Positions 43,163 through 50,744 of a stretch of DNA of 64,000 bases are shown here, one piece after another (the stretch's first letter is position 1; every line of letters starts with the position of its first letter). The stretch comes from Pseudomonadota bacterium (lineage in GTDB: Bacteria > Pseudomonadota > Alphaproteobacteria > Rhizobiales > Xanthobacteraceae), in NCBI GenBank assembly GCA_023423415.1, contig JAFAFP010000038.1, forward strand, positions 30,738 through 94,737, given 5' to 3'. The notes under the pieces are model-generated. The model had not been told where the DNA came from, did not search any database, and saw only the letters and a list, made by a program, of their open reading frames with translations. A program made the translations under genes and the position numbers.

Positions 43163-43187
43163 GGAACCAGCGGCAAATGAGTGGGTT
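43163..43187 (+). promoter_or_regulatory. Candidate EcfG-type promoter upstream of the RHH gene
   Basis: GGAAC (43163-43167) is followed after 16 bases by GGTT (43184-43187), one mismatch from the EcfG consensus. Transcription would start near 43194, which would favour the downstream ATG at 43210 as translation start. Confidence 0.35.
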
Positions 43188-43194
43188 ACATAAA

Positions 43195-43461
43195 ATGAGT
43201 AAGTCACTCATGGGAGAGAGAGTGGTGGCAGTTCATATTCGCGAAGAACGCCTTCAAATCATGCTCTCGCCTGAGGAATTGGCCCTGGTGGATGACTTCC
43301 GCTTCAAGCACCGGATGCCGAGCCGGGCCGCCGCGGTCCGCGAGCTGATGCAACTGGGGCTGGCCACATCAGGCCCATCCGTCGACACAGCGGGCATCAA
43401 GTCTTCTGATTTTGGATTGTTCGGGCGCGGCAATAACAGCCACGACGGCAAGGAAGAGTGA
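43195..43461 (+). CDS. Ribbon-helix-helix-like regulatory protein, 88 aa
   Basis: ATG 43195 is taken here; 43210 (MGERVVAVHIREER) is an alternative. The core LQIMLSPEELALVDDFRFKHRMPSRAAAVRELMQLGL has the RHH layout: a short beta strand, then two helices with a PSRAAAVRELMQLGL second helix. It would bind DNA as a dimer. No toxin-like partner lies immediately next to it, so an antitoxin role is not supported. A candidate EcfG promoter lies just upstream. Confidence 0.65.
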   Translation: MSKSLMGERVVAVHIREERLQIMLSPEELALVDDFRFKHRMPSRAAAVRELMQLGLATSGPSVDTAGIKSSDFGLFGRGNNSHDGKEE

Positions 43462-43468
43462 AGCGGGA

Positions 43469-43652
43469 TCAGGCGCGAGCGGTACGTTGCAGGCCGACCT
43501 CGATCAACCGGTCCAGTCCCTTGTACACCCATCCAGCGCATCGATGAGGCGTTGCTCGGTCTTCGCGTGGCTCTCCACCAACCGCTCTAAGCAGACGACG
43601 CGGACCTCGGCTTGAAACCGCGCTGAACGAAAACGAACGACTGTTCGTTCTG
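43469..43652 (-). pseudogene. Possible frameshifted small gene
   Basis: On the minus strand one frame reads FQAEVRVVCLERLVES, then HAKTEQRLIDALDG, and stops shortly after. A one-base shift at about 43522 continues as KGLDRLIEVGLQRTARA before TGA at 43469. Together they read like one helical protein, suggesting a frameshift. No clear start codon was found. The claim rests on composition and would need a homologue. Confidence 0.25.
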
Positions 43653-43720
43653 CGCCGCGCTCAACGGACAGTTACTCCTTCGAAAATATCGGATACGCGA
43701 ACGGCACTTTTGATGACCTT

Positions 43721-43936
43721 GTGCGCCATGCTGTTCCAGCCTTGGAACAGGAGAAGGCTTGTCTACTGACGGAATATGACCGCCTCCTATCAAGCAAGAT
43801 GACTATTCAACAGCTTTCGCTTGAGATGTGGAAGGTCTTCAAAGAGGAGCGCGATTACATTTCCGATATTGTTCTTAGCCGACCATCAAGGAGCACTTTG
43901 ACAGTCTTGGCGACAAGCAACGAGATGAGCTTGTGA
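43721..43936 (+). CDS. Hypothetical protein fragment, 71 aa
   Basis: The frame opens at GTG 43721 and has no ribosome-binding site; the same frame is open upstream to 43616 without an ATG. The sequence LEQEKACLLTEYDRLLSSKMTIQQLSLEMWKVFKEERDYISDIVL is protein-like and helical. It may be the 3' part of a gene broken upstream. No family recognised. Confidence 0.35.
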   Translation: MRHAVPALEQEKACLLTEYDRLLSSKMTIQQLSLEMWKVFKEERDYISDIVLSRPSRSTLTVLATSNEMSL

Positions 43937-43966
43937 ATGCGTATCGACGCCACGTCGGCACTGATC

Positions 43967-44238
43967 GATGAAGAGCGAAGATGCTAAGCATGCTGAACAA
44001 CGTACCCTACGTGTTGCCAGGTACATTAATTGCAATCGTCAATTGCAATCGTCATCTCCGTTTTGGGCGCATTGTGGATAGGACGTCCATCATGGATCCT
44101 TCCTGCCGCTGTTTTTTGGGGCGCCGCCGGCGTGTTCGTCGGTTGGCGCGTCCTCAGGCGATACGGACTCTATTTCAGCGACCGTTGCAGATGTTGCGAC
44201 CGCTCAAGCAAAGAAAAAAGAGAGGCAGTAACACCTAG
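43967..44238 (+). repeat. Direct repeat, copy 2 (holds a frameshifted small membrane gene)
   Basis: A 272-base copy of 38898-39158. It differs by scattered substitutions, a tandem duplication of AATTGCAATCGTC (44028-44040 and 44041-44053) and a two-base deletion near 44170; 261 + 13 - 2 accounts exactly for its length. Confidence 0.9.
43990..44229 (+). pseudogene. Frameshifted copy of the 76-residue membrane protein
   Basis: The frame begins MLNNVPYVLPGTLIAIV like the intact copy at 38921, then is shifted by the 13-base duplication. The second frame (from about 44030) resumes AIVISVLGALWIGRPSWILPAAVFWGAAGVFVGWRVLRRYGL before a two-base deletion shifts it again. Both membrane helices are still recognisable but no single frame encodes them together. 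The substitution level implies the duplication is old enough to have diverged, while the 13-base tandem unit itself is still perfect. Confidence 0.85.
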
Positions 44239-44690
44239 ACAGAACCTTACCGCTTCAAACAAAAACCGATCTCTGTGAGAACGCCCCCATTCGCAATGGC
44301 CAAACACGGCGGCAACTCAAATTGTCGAGCGCAAAGGCGTAATCGAAGAAGCGGGCGCGAGCAGCGGAAAAGATCATATTGCCATGATCGAACGACAACC
44401 TGCGTGCTGCAATGCATCTTATAGATTTCAGCCAATTTCCCAGACTGTCGCGTGGGTGTCGGGATATACTCTGAAGCTAGCAAGTACGAACACATTGTAG
44501 AATTGAGCCGCTATCGGCTCACATATTACAAGGGCGGCCTAAGTTGGAAAAACGATGGCGCGAACCCGCGTATGAGGTGCGCAACAAAGTCCCTGCCCGG
44601 CTTGCCTCGATCTACATTCGCTGACTAACGCAAGTCCGATAATGAAGGACAGCCAACTTCTACTTGAAATACAAAAGCAGGCAGATACCA
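44239..44690. other. Intergenic region with no gene seen
   Basis: About 450 bases without a credible gene. One plus-strand frame (around 44316-44492, AATQIVERKGVIEEAGASSG) reads as protein-like but has no start codon and may be a gene remnant. A seven-base-pair hairpin TGAGCCG-CTAT-CGGCTCA lies at 44504-44521. The right end holds the leader of the large secreted-protein gene. Confidence 0.45.
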
Positions 44691-44713
44691 TTCCCCCATA
44701 GGTTGTGGGGGAA
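44691..44713 (+). promoter_or_regulatory. Hairpin masking the ribosome-binding site of the 516-residue secreted protein
   Basis: TTCCCCCA (44691-44698) is perfectly complementary to TGGGGGAA (44706-44713) with a seven-base loop. The 3' arm contains the only plausible Shine-Dalgarno sequence (GGGGGA, 44707-44712), just upstream of ATG 44718. This is a second case like the one at 63-86. Confidence 0.45.
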
Positions 44714-44717
44714 AATT

Positions 44718-46268
44718 ATGCGCTATAAAATATCTTTATATGCGAGCTTGGTTGCACTCGCTGCGCTCGCGCTCGTGTCTCCGTCTCAAGCTCAAAGCAA
44801 TCTCAATTTGAGGGTCGGCACAATTGGGCCCGTTTCAGATTTGAAGGATCGGACGCTCTATCTCGTTCGTATCACGTGCAGGCTTACGCGCGATATCTCG
44901 CCGGTCGTAACTTGGAGTCCGATTTATCTAAAGCGCGTCACCGTCTCGCATTTTGTTGTCATTGCGCTCACTCAGCCAACGGCGAGCACGGGCGAAAAGG
45001 CGACGACGATGCCCGACCGCCCCTTGGCCAACATTCCTGCCTATTCGATCAGAGGCAATGTCAAGGAGGACACGCTGAAGGGTTGCGATCAGACCTTGCT
45101 CGTGAATGGGAACCAACCGGTCTATCTCATCGCCTCGCAGTCGCATGCGAAGGATTACGAGCCGGCGATGTTTTTGAAACTGCTTTACCGCATCCCGGAG
45201 GTCATTCCACCGCTTTGGGGACTGCTCACCAACGACAGGATGTCCGCCCATGTTACCGAGAAGCTGACAAAGATAGAACCTATAAAACAACCGATCAGCG
45301 ACTTCCTGAAAGAATTCAACACCAACGATCATTACACGCAGACCCTCCATCTCAAGCAGGGCACGCAGGTGGTGGATACCGACTACAGCCGGATTCTCAT
45401 CCGTGTCACGCCGGCACGATCGGTCATCAAGGAGGGGTATCAGGCACAATTGCGGAAAGTGATTGATAACGGTGAGAGAAAGCTCGAAGGCAATGAGGTG
45501 ATCAACACATGCGAAGGGATCGCCACAGACCTTCTTGGTACCGGCTTCACGGAGAGCGTCGACATTCCCTATGCGCTCGCCTATTTCGCGACCAAATCGA
45601 ACATGTCGCGTGAAAACATATTTGACTGTCTTTCGGAATCATACGCCGTGAGCGCTGCTACGATCGGCGATCCTCTGTGGAAATACGTAATTCCGAACCG
45701 TCGTATAACTGTGAAGCAGGCCCTCGACCGTTTTCCACCTGGTGGAGTGCCGCTCCCGGAGCAGCCGTCGTGGTCACGCATCGAAGCTGCGGTTGACGAC
45801 ATGGTGCGCTATTTCTCCCGGCTATCGAAATCAGGCTCGCTCTCGTCGGTTGACGTCGCAGAACTTAACAAAATTGCCGACCCGAAGATTGTCATCATCG
45901 ACAAAACAATGGACGGGTCGCTCGCCGGCGGCACCGATGGCGACGGCGTTCAAACCGGAAACTTCCTCATCAGCAAGGGCATTCAGCGCTTCGGGTGCTA
46001 CAAGGCGACCAATACCGGTCGAAGCCGCGACGGCGCGACCGTAACATTGGTGGCGTTCAAGGCAGGAAAGACCGACACAAAAACCTCGATCGACAAGGCG
46101 GTCGCGCTACGGCCGATTTTCGAACAAGGCAAGGTCAAGAAAATTTACATATACGACAATCAGCAGTGGATTGGAGAAGTGCTCACCGATTTCAACAATA
46201 CTTGCTACGGCCTCACTGTCGAACGCCCGGCGGGCAATACCGTCGCAAATCGTCAAACCGGCTCATAA
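44718..46268 (+). CDS. Large hypothetical secreted protein, 516 aa
   Basis: It starts at ATG 44718, where GGGGGA is close upstream. The signal peptide is MRYKISLYASLVALAALALVSPSQAQ. The first 200 residues are beta-rich (LYLVRITCRLTRDISPVVTW, VTVSHFVVIALTQP, VYLIASQSHAKDYEPAMFLKLLYRIPEV) with DHYTQTLHLKQGTQVV. The middle has paired cysteines (NTCEGIATDLLGTG, NIFDCLSESYAV), and the C-terminal third contains GDGVQTGNFLISKGIQRFGCYKATNTGRS and NTCYGLTVERP. I do not recognise a family. It stands alone between a pseudogene and a beta-barrel gene in the accessory region. Confidence 0.72.
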   Translation: MRYKISLYASLVALAALALVSPSQAQSNLNLRVGTIGPVSDLKDRTLYLVRITCRLTRDISPVVTWSPIYLKRVTVSHFVVIALTQPTASTGEKATTMPDRPLANIPAYSIRGNVKEDTLKGCDQTLLVNGNQPVYLIASQSHAKDYEPAMFLKLLYRIPEVIPPLWGLLTNDRMSAHVTEKLTKIEPIKQPISDFLKEFNTNDHYTQTLHLKQGTQVVDTDYSRILIRVTPARSVIKEGYQAQLRKVIDNGERKLEGNEVINTCEGIATDLLGTGFTESVDIPYALAYFATKSNMSRENIFDCLSESYAVSAATIGDPLWKYVIPNRRITVKQALDRFPPGGVPLPEQPSWSRIEAAVDDMVRYFSRLSKSGSLSSVDVAELNKIADPKIVIIDKTMDGSLAGGTDGDGVQTGNFLISKGIQRFGCYKATNTGRSRDGATVTLVAFKAGKTDTKTSIDKAVALRPIFEQGKVKKIYIYDNQQWIGEVLTDFNNTCYGLTVERPAGNTVANRQTGS

Positions 46269-46575
46269 GAACTTAGAAGCCTCCGCCCTCATCGTTGAAT
46301 TCACCAAGGCACTGAGGGCGGATGCATGCCATCGATAGAGAATTGCTGCGCTGTCAAAGTGACATTGATGTTGCGCTTCCCGACACAGGAAAGCTCGGCG
46401 AAGCTGGATCGCTGGCGCCACGAGCAAGACATGCGCGAGAAAATCACATCACCGAACAGAGAATTAGACAACTGATCCCGACGCGGCTCCGGAAAACAAT
46501 CTGAGCCTTCGAACACCGAGGCCGTCATTCAGGCGGCCTCGCTGTAAATGTCCTCATCGTCGTCGGTCGTGTATA
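46269..46575. other. Intergenic region with no gene seen
   Basis: About 300 bases between the large secreted protein and a convergent beta-barrel gene. A short plus-strand frame (KLDRWRHEQDMREKI) is open for about 35 codons without a ribosome-binding site. Nothing else was found. Confidence 0.5.
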
Positions 46576-47232
46576 TTAGAATTTGTAGGCGACGCCGAAG
46601 CGGACATCGTGGGTTTTAAGGCTGATGTTTATGGGTGGAGCAAGAAATGCTTCAAATGTCTTGGTCCCGAAATCACTGTAGCGATATTCGGATCGGAAAA
46701 TCACATTGCGGGTGAAGGCGTATTCGACGCCACCCCCCAGAGTCCAACCCGTGTAAGTCGTACTCCAGTCCTCAGCAGCGCCGGTGAGCCGCTGGGAAAC
46801 ATTGGCAAAAGCAACACCGCCGGCAACATAGGGTAGCCAGCGGTTGATGTCGTATCCGAGACGCCCCCGGACCGCGCCGGTTCGATTTATTTTCTGTACG
46901 ATCTGGAAAAATGCAGGCCACGGCGTACCCGTCGGATCGTAGACCGGCGCTCTATCGTTTGCTCCACTCCAAGCAAAGTCGGCCTCTATCCCGGCGACGA
47001 CATTGTTTCCGAACTGGTAGTTCGCGCCGGCGTATAACCCTCCGCTCACCCCATTTGATTTCGGATAGGAATTATCGGCAAATGGCGCTGTCCCGAAAAA
47101 GTGACCATTGGCTCGAACATAACCGAGCTGTCCACCCACATACACACCCGACCAGTCGTAACCGGCATCCTGAGCAGCAGCGGAGCCCACGCCGAGCGCC
47201 AGCACGGCCGTAGCAAGAAGTTGCAATTTCAT
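46576..47232 (-). CDS. Outer-membrane beta-barrel protein (Omp25/31-like)
   Basis: 218 residues from ATG 47232, preceded by GGGGGAAA. The signal peptide is MKLQLLATAVLALGVGSAAAQ. The mature protein begins DWSGVYVGGQLGY and continues with repeated amphipathic strands (YAGANYQFGNNVVAGIEADFAWSG, RGRLGYDINRWLPYVAGGVAFANV, GWTLGGGVEYAFTRNVIFRSEYRYSDFG) and the terminal Phe of DVRFGVAYKF required for outer-membrane assembly. This is the eight-stranded porin-family fold of rhizobial Omp25/Omp31 proteins. Confidence 0.92.
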   Translation of the reverse strand: MKLQLLATAVLALGVGSAAAQDAGYDWSGVYVGGQLGYVRANGHFFGTAPFADNSYPKSNGVSGGLYAGANYQFGNNVVAGIEADFAWSGANDRAPVYDPTGTPWPAFFQIVQKINRTGAVRGRLGYDINRWLPYVAGGVAFANVSQRLTGAAEDWSTTYTGWTLGGGVEYAFTRNVIFRSEYRYSDFGTKTFEAFLAPPINISLKTHDVRFGVAYKF

Positions 47233-47628
47233 TGAGAATGTTTCCCCCGATAGAACGCGGGTAACAAGTATTGGAGTTCACCACAACACCACCTGCAATG
47301 CGCGCAGAATCGCCATCTGCAAGCTGTAGATTAGAAACGCAACGTCAGAGCCTTTTCGCTGCGTCTGCAGCGATATCGGCACGAATGCTGCGACAAAAAG
47401 ACAGTGGTCAATCGGCGTCGGCGTGTCGGTAGCACTGCCAACCTCGGCCTGAATTATCTGTGGTGACCACGGCGCAGATCGCTTTCAGCATCTGACAGAA
47501 GGTGGTTTACACATCAGCGCGACTATGCGCGGCGCCTTGCCAGAACCGGCGTGGTCAAACTTCGTCTTGGAAGCCCGCAAAGCGAGAGCGAACGGCTATC
47601 CGTTCGCTCTGATCTCAAACAGCAATTG
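47233..47628. other. Intergenic region, no gene seen apart from a terminator
   Basis: About 400 bases between the beta-barrel gene and the DUF192 gene. It contains the hairpin at 47584-47609. The plus-strand frames that run into the next gene have antisense character. This is a reasonable right-hand limit for the accessory region. Confidence 0.5.
47584..47609 (-). terminator. Perfect hairpin after the DUF192 gene
   Basis: AGAGCGAACGG (47584-47594) and CCGTTCGCTCT (47599-47609) form an 11-base-pair stem with loop CTAT. It is 20 bases past the DUF192 stop on the minus strand; the T-tract is short, so termination is likely but not certain. Confidence 0.55.
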
Positions 47629-48141
47629 CTACTTCGAGAAAATCGGATGCGCGACGCGATCGCCCGGTGCGATGCCGAGCTTCTTCGCCGTACCCGCAAT
47701 CACCTCAAGCACGCCGCGCACCGGACCACCGGACGGAATCGTACGCTCCGAAAACGGCACGGTATTTTCAGCGATGCGGCGGATGCGTCCATCCGAATTG
47801 ATAAACAACATATCCAGCGGGATATACGTGTTGCGCATCCACATCGATATGTCCTGGTCCTGCTTGAAGTCGAACAGCATGCCCTTGCCTTCGGGCAGCT
47901 CCTTGCGGAACATCAAACCCTTCCGACGATCGGCATCGTTGGCGGCGACTTCCACACTGAACACGTGCACGCCGTTCTTGGTCACAATTTCGAGTGTGGA
48001 TTGATCGGCCGCCACCGCAACGGCGCTGGACAATGCAACATAAAGAAAGGCGGCAACTGCAATCAGGTGCCGCCGGGTCAGATTCAGCTTTGCAAACACG
48101 TTACGCAACACGACGCGCCTCTCGCTTGCACGTTTCGTCAT
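47629..48141 (-). CDS. DUF192 family secreted or membrane-anchored protein
   Basis: 170 residues from ATG 48141; an upstream in-frame ATG would read through the palindromic repeat. An N-terminal hydrophobic segment (LIAVAAFLYVALSSAVAVAADQ) is a signal peptide. The DUF192 domain shows VSVEVAANDADRRKGLMFRKELPEGKGMLFDF, MWMRNTYIPLDMLFI and PVRGVLEVIAGTAKKLGIAPGD. Function is unknown for the family. It follows a double cold-shock-domain gene on the same strand, a pairing seen in many Hyphomicrobiales. Confidence 0.88.
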   Translation of the reverse strand: MTKRASERRVVLRNVFAKLNLTRRHLIAVAAFLYVALSSAVAVAADQSTLEIVTKNGVHVFSVEVAANDADRRKGLMFRKELPEGKGMLFDFKQDQDISMWMRNTYIPLDMLFINSDGRIRRIAENTVPFSERTIPSGGPVRGVLEVIAGTAKKLGIAPGDRVAHPIFSK

Positions 48142-48142
48142 G

Positions 48143-48180
48143 ATCATTCCGAAAAGCGGGCTCCCGTTTTTCGGGATCAT
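48143..48180. repeat. Imperfect palindrome between the cold-shock and DUF192 genes
   Basis: Two arms of about 18 bases (TCATTCCGAAAAGCGGG and CCCGTTTTTCGGGATCA) are nearly complementary. Intergenic elements with GATC...CGAAAA arms are common in rhizobial genomes. It separates two co-directional genes and may weaken read-through. Confidence 0.6.
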
Positions 48181-48182
48181 GA

Positions 48183-48791
48183 CTAGTGCGAGGCGGGTCC
48201 GTGCGATCCGCCGTCCGGCTGCACTTCAGCAGCCATCAAACCGTTCGGGCCCTGCCCGAAACGCACCAGCACGGTCTGGCCGGGGCGAAGCTCGGTCATG
48301 CCATAGCGGCGAAGGGTTTCCATATGGACGAAAATGTCCGGCGTACCGTCACCGCGGCTCAGAAAACCGAACCCGCGCAGCCGATTGAACCACTTGACCA
48401 TGGCGCGCTCAAGACCGGAGGTCGGCGTCACCGTGACATGGGTCCGCGGCGGGGGCATCTGCGCCGGATGAATGGCAGTCGACTCATCCATCGACAGGAT
48501 GCGGAAGACCTGCATCCCCTTGGAACGATGCTGCGCCTCACAGACAACGCGCGCACCTTCGTAGGCTGTTTGATAGCCGTCGCGACGCAAGCATGTGACG
48601 TGAAGCAGCACATCGGCTGAGCCGTCATCGGGGACGATGAAGCCGAAGCCCTTCGACACATCGAACCACTTGATCGTACCGGAAATTTCAACCAGATCGG
48701 TGGCGGTGTCTTCCGCGATCCCCGCACTACGATCTTGCCGCAGATCGTATCCCATACCGGACACTTTTGGCCCCATTTCGCTCGGCGCCAT
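48183..48791 (-). CDS. Double cold-shock-domain protein
   Basis: About 202 residues from ATG 48791; the start is uncertain (48776 and 48755 are alternatives). Two CSD modules are present: GTIKWFDVSKGFGFIVPDDGSADVLLHVTCLRRDG (RNP1 KGFGFI, RNP2 VLLHV) and MVKWFNRLRGFGFLSRGDGTPDIFVHMETLRRYGM (RNP1 RGFGFL, RNP2 IFVHM), joined by a Pro-rich linker. Such tandem proteins bind single-stranded nucleic acids and are typical of alphaproteobacteria. It is upstream of the DUF192 gene and likely co-transcribed. Confidence 0.9.
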   Translation of the reverse strand: MAPSEMGPKVSGMGYDLRQDRSAGIAEDTATDLVEISGTIKWFDVSKGFGFIVPDDGSADVLLHVTCLRRDGYQTAYEGARVVCEAQHRSKGMQVFRILSMDESTAIHPAQMPPPRTHVTVTPTSGLERAMVKWFNRLRGFGFLSRGDGTPDIFVHMETLRRYGMTELRPGQTVLVRFGQGPNGLMAAEVQPDGGSHGPASH

Positions 48792-48943
48792 GAAGCTGCG
48801 CCGTCTCCCTGCCAACCATCTGTTCTCGATGATTGAACGAATCTCTCTCCATCAAGACTAACACTGGCTCGTGTTTGGCAAAGCGGAAAATTCGCGCGCG
48901 TCAACGATTTCGAAAGGTCCTGTGCAAAAGTTTCCTTGACGAA

Positions 48944-49705
48944 TCAATGCATCATCAGTGGCGCCAGCGCATCGCCGATATCCTGACGGATGACGAGATC
49001 GGCAACGGAGTCGAATTCGGTCGGCTCTCTGTTGACGATAACAAGGCCTGCGCCGCTCTTCTTTGCTTGCAGCGGAAAGCCCGCGGCAGGCCACACCACG
49101 AGCGACGAGCCGATGGCGATGAACAGATCGCAGTCCCCGCTCCATTCTTCCGCTCTCTGCATCGCATCGCCCGGCATGGACTGACCGAATGAGACGGTCG
49201 CAGTCTTGATATAGCCGCCGCAATCGCAATCCGGCGCATGGCCTTTCGACATCTCGAAATGTGATTTTACGAAATCGAGTTCGTAACGCCGATCGCAATC
49301 GAGACAGGTGGCGAAGGTGGTGTTGCCGTGCAATTCCACGACATCGTCGGGTGCAATGCCCGATGCCTGATGCAGATTGTCGATATTCTGCGTGATGACG
49401 CCGGGCGATTTGCCGCGGCGATAGAGCGCCGCGAGCGCCAGATGGCCGCGCGTCGGCTTCGCCTTCGCGAAATACTCCTCCATGGCAAAACGCCGTCGCC
49501 AGGCTTCGTCACGCATCTCGCGGCTGGCCATGAATTGATCGAACGGGATCGGCTGCGTCTTGGTCCACAGCCCGCCGGGCGAACGAAAATCGGGAATACC
49601 GCTTTCGGTTGAAATGCCGGCTCCGGTGAACGGCACCACACGATCGGAGGCTTCGATCAGTTCGAGCAACCGTGCAGTCGCGGTCGCAAGGTCCGGGGCA
49701 ATCAT
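48944..49705 (-). CDS. NAD-dependent protein deacylase (SIR2 / sirtuin)
   Basis: 253 residues from ATG 49705 (GGAG upstream; a GTG at 49717 is possible). NAD-binding motifs are FTGAGISTESGIPDFRSPGGLW, TQNIDNLHQASG with the catalytic H126 in ELHGNT; the zinc site is C134, C137, C160 and C162; the late IGSSLVVWPAAGFP is also conserved. It removes acyl groups from lysines. It is a class III/II-type bacterial sirtuin with an RSPGGLW loop. The gene is isolated. Confidence 0.94.
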   Translation of the reverse strand: MIAPDLATATARLLELIEASDRVVPFTGAGISTESGIPDFRSPGGLWTKTQPIPFDQFMASREMRDEAWRRRFAMEEYFAKAKPTRGHLALAALYRRGKSPGVITQNIDNLHQASGIAPDDVVELHGNTTFATCLDCDRRYELDFVKSHFEMSKGHAPDCDCGGYIKTATVSFGQSMPGDAMQRAEEWSGDCDLFIAIGSSLVVWPAAGFPLQAKKSGAGLVIVNREPTEFDSVADLVIRQDIGDALAPLMMH

Positions 49706-49789
49706 CGGCTTCTCCACTCAAACTGCTACGCGGCGGATATCGTCCCCGCGATGGCCGGTGACGATAGAGCGATGAGATATGAAAACAAT

Positions 49790-49810
49790 CGGGGGCCTAA
49801 AAGGCCCCCG
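49790..49810 (-). terminator. Rho-independent terminator
   Basis: CGGGGGCC (49790-49797) and GGCCCCCG (49803-49810) form the stem; the minus strand continues ATTGTTTTC. It lies 16 bases after the short H-NS-like gene. Confidence 0.75.
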
Positions 49811-49825
49811 TACACCGCTTCGAGA

Positions 49826-50050
49826 TCAGGCCGCTTTCGCGGCGGCGTCCTTGATGTCCTTGACCGCTTCCTTAAGCATCTTCGGCGCGGATGTCGCCTT
49901 GCGCGGCTTGCCGTAGATCGCGAGCCGCGCGAGCTCAGCCTCGAGTTCCTTCTGACGCGCTTCGACCTTCTCCGCGAGCTTCGCGGTGGCATCGTCGCGA
50001 AGCTTTGCGAGGTCCTCGATCGACATTGCGTCCAGATCAACTTTCTGCAT
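49826..50050 (-). CDS. Short H-NS-like protein lacking the DNA-binding domain
   Basis: 74 residues from ATG 50050. The segment MQKVDLDAMSIEDLAKLRDDATAKLAEKVEARQKELEAELARLA resembles the N-terminal oligomerisation helix of rhizobial H-NS/HvrA-family proteins. The C-terminal DNA-binding motif (normally a TWTGRGRxPRW-type block) is absent; instead there is a Lys/Ala-rich tail YGKPRKATSAPKMLKEAVKDIKDAAAKAA. It may bind full-length H-NS partners without binding DNA in the usual way, or bind DNA through the basic tail. The family call rests on a short region. Confidence 0.55.
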   Translation of the reverse strand: MQKVDLDAMSIEDLAKLRDDATAKLAEKVEARQKELEAELARLAIYGKPRKATSAPKMLKEAVKDIKDAAAKAA

Positions 50051-50218
50051 GGATCACTCCCGAGTTGCCTGTTCGGAGGTATCGGCCCGATCGGAGCAGC
50101 GCAAGCAGCGGCGGCCCGCTATCCACATGCCGAATCGGCTGTGTGACTTGCCTCCCGGCCAACCGAGGCTTACCTGCCCTTTGATTCTTCCGGCCACCGC
50201 GAAATTCGGACATCAGCG

Positions 50219-50674
50219 ATGCGATATCTCCACACCATGCTGCGCGTGCGCGACCTTGATGCCGCGCTCGACTTCTATTGCAACAAGCTTGGGCTTAAAG
50301 AGTCTCACCGCCGCGAGGACGAGAAGGGCCGCTTCACGCTGGTGTTCCTGATGGCGCCGGGAGATGCGACCCTGGTTGAGGAATCGCGCAAGCTCGGCCG
50401 TCCGGGCTGCCTTGTCGAACTGACCCATAACTGGGACACGGAAGACTACGGCGAAGCCCGCCATTTCGGCCACCTCGCCTACGAGGTCGACGACATCTAC
50501 GCGACCTGCGAAGCCCTGATGAAGGCCGGCGTCACCATCAACCGCCCCCCGCGCGACGGCCAGATGGCCTTCATCCGGTCCCCGGACAAGCACTCGATCG
50601 AGCTGCTGCAGAAGGGCAATGCCCTGCCCCCGCAGGAACCGTGGGTCTCGATGCCCAATATTGGGCACTGGTGA
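50219..50674 (+). CDS. gloA: Lactoylglutathione lyase (glyoxalase I)
   Basis: 151 residues from ATG 50219. The N terminus MRYLHTMLRVRDLDAALDFY and metal ligands H5, E67-region (LVELTHNW), the His of RHFGHLAYEVDDIY and the Glu of HSIELLQ match GloA. It converts the methylglyoxal-glutathione hemithioacetal to S-lactoylglutathione. Length and order match bacterial nickel-type enzymes. tRNA-Glu follows 70 bases downstream. Confidence 0.95.
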   Translation: MRYLHTMLRVRDLDAALDFYCNKLGLKESHRREDEKGRFTLVFLMAPGDATLVEESRKLGRPGCLVELTHNWDTEDYGEARHFGHLAYEVDDIYATCEALMKAGVTINRPPRDGQMAFIRSPDKHSIELLQKGNALPPQEPWVSMPNIGHW

Positions 50675-50744
50675 CACGCAAAGTCTGTTGCCTCCCGGGC
50701 GAACCGTCTCTATACAACGCGCCACCGGCCCTCGCGGCCGGTCA

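Noticed and set aside
43670..43695. Similarity between CTTCGAAAATATCGGATACGCG here and a segment near 47632
   Set aside because: The match is short and imperfect, and one segment lies in the conserved end of the DUF192 gene; chance is a sufficient explanation.
36053..47628. Island borders defined by a duplicated tRNA-Pro end
   Set aside because: I looked for a second copy of the tRNA 3' or 5' segments up to 48 kb and saw none, so exact att sites cannot be given.
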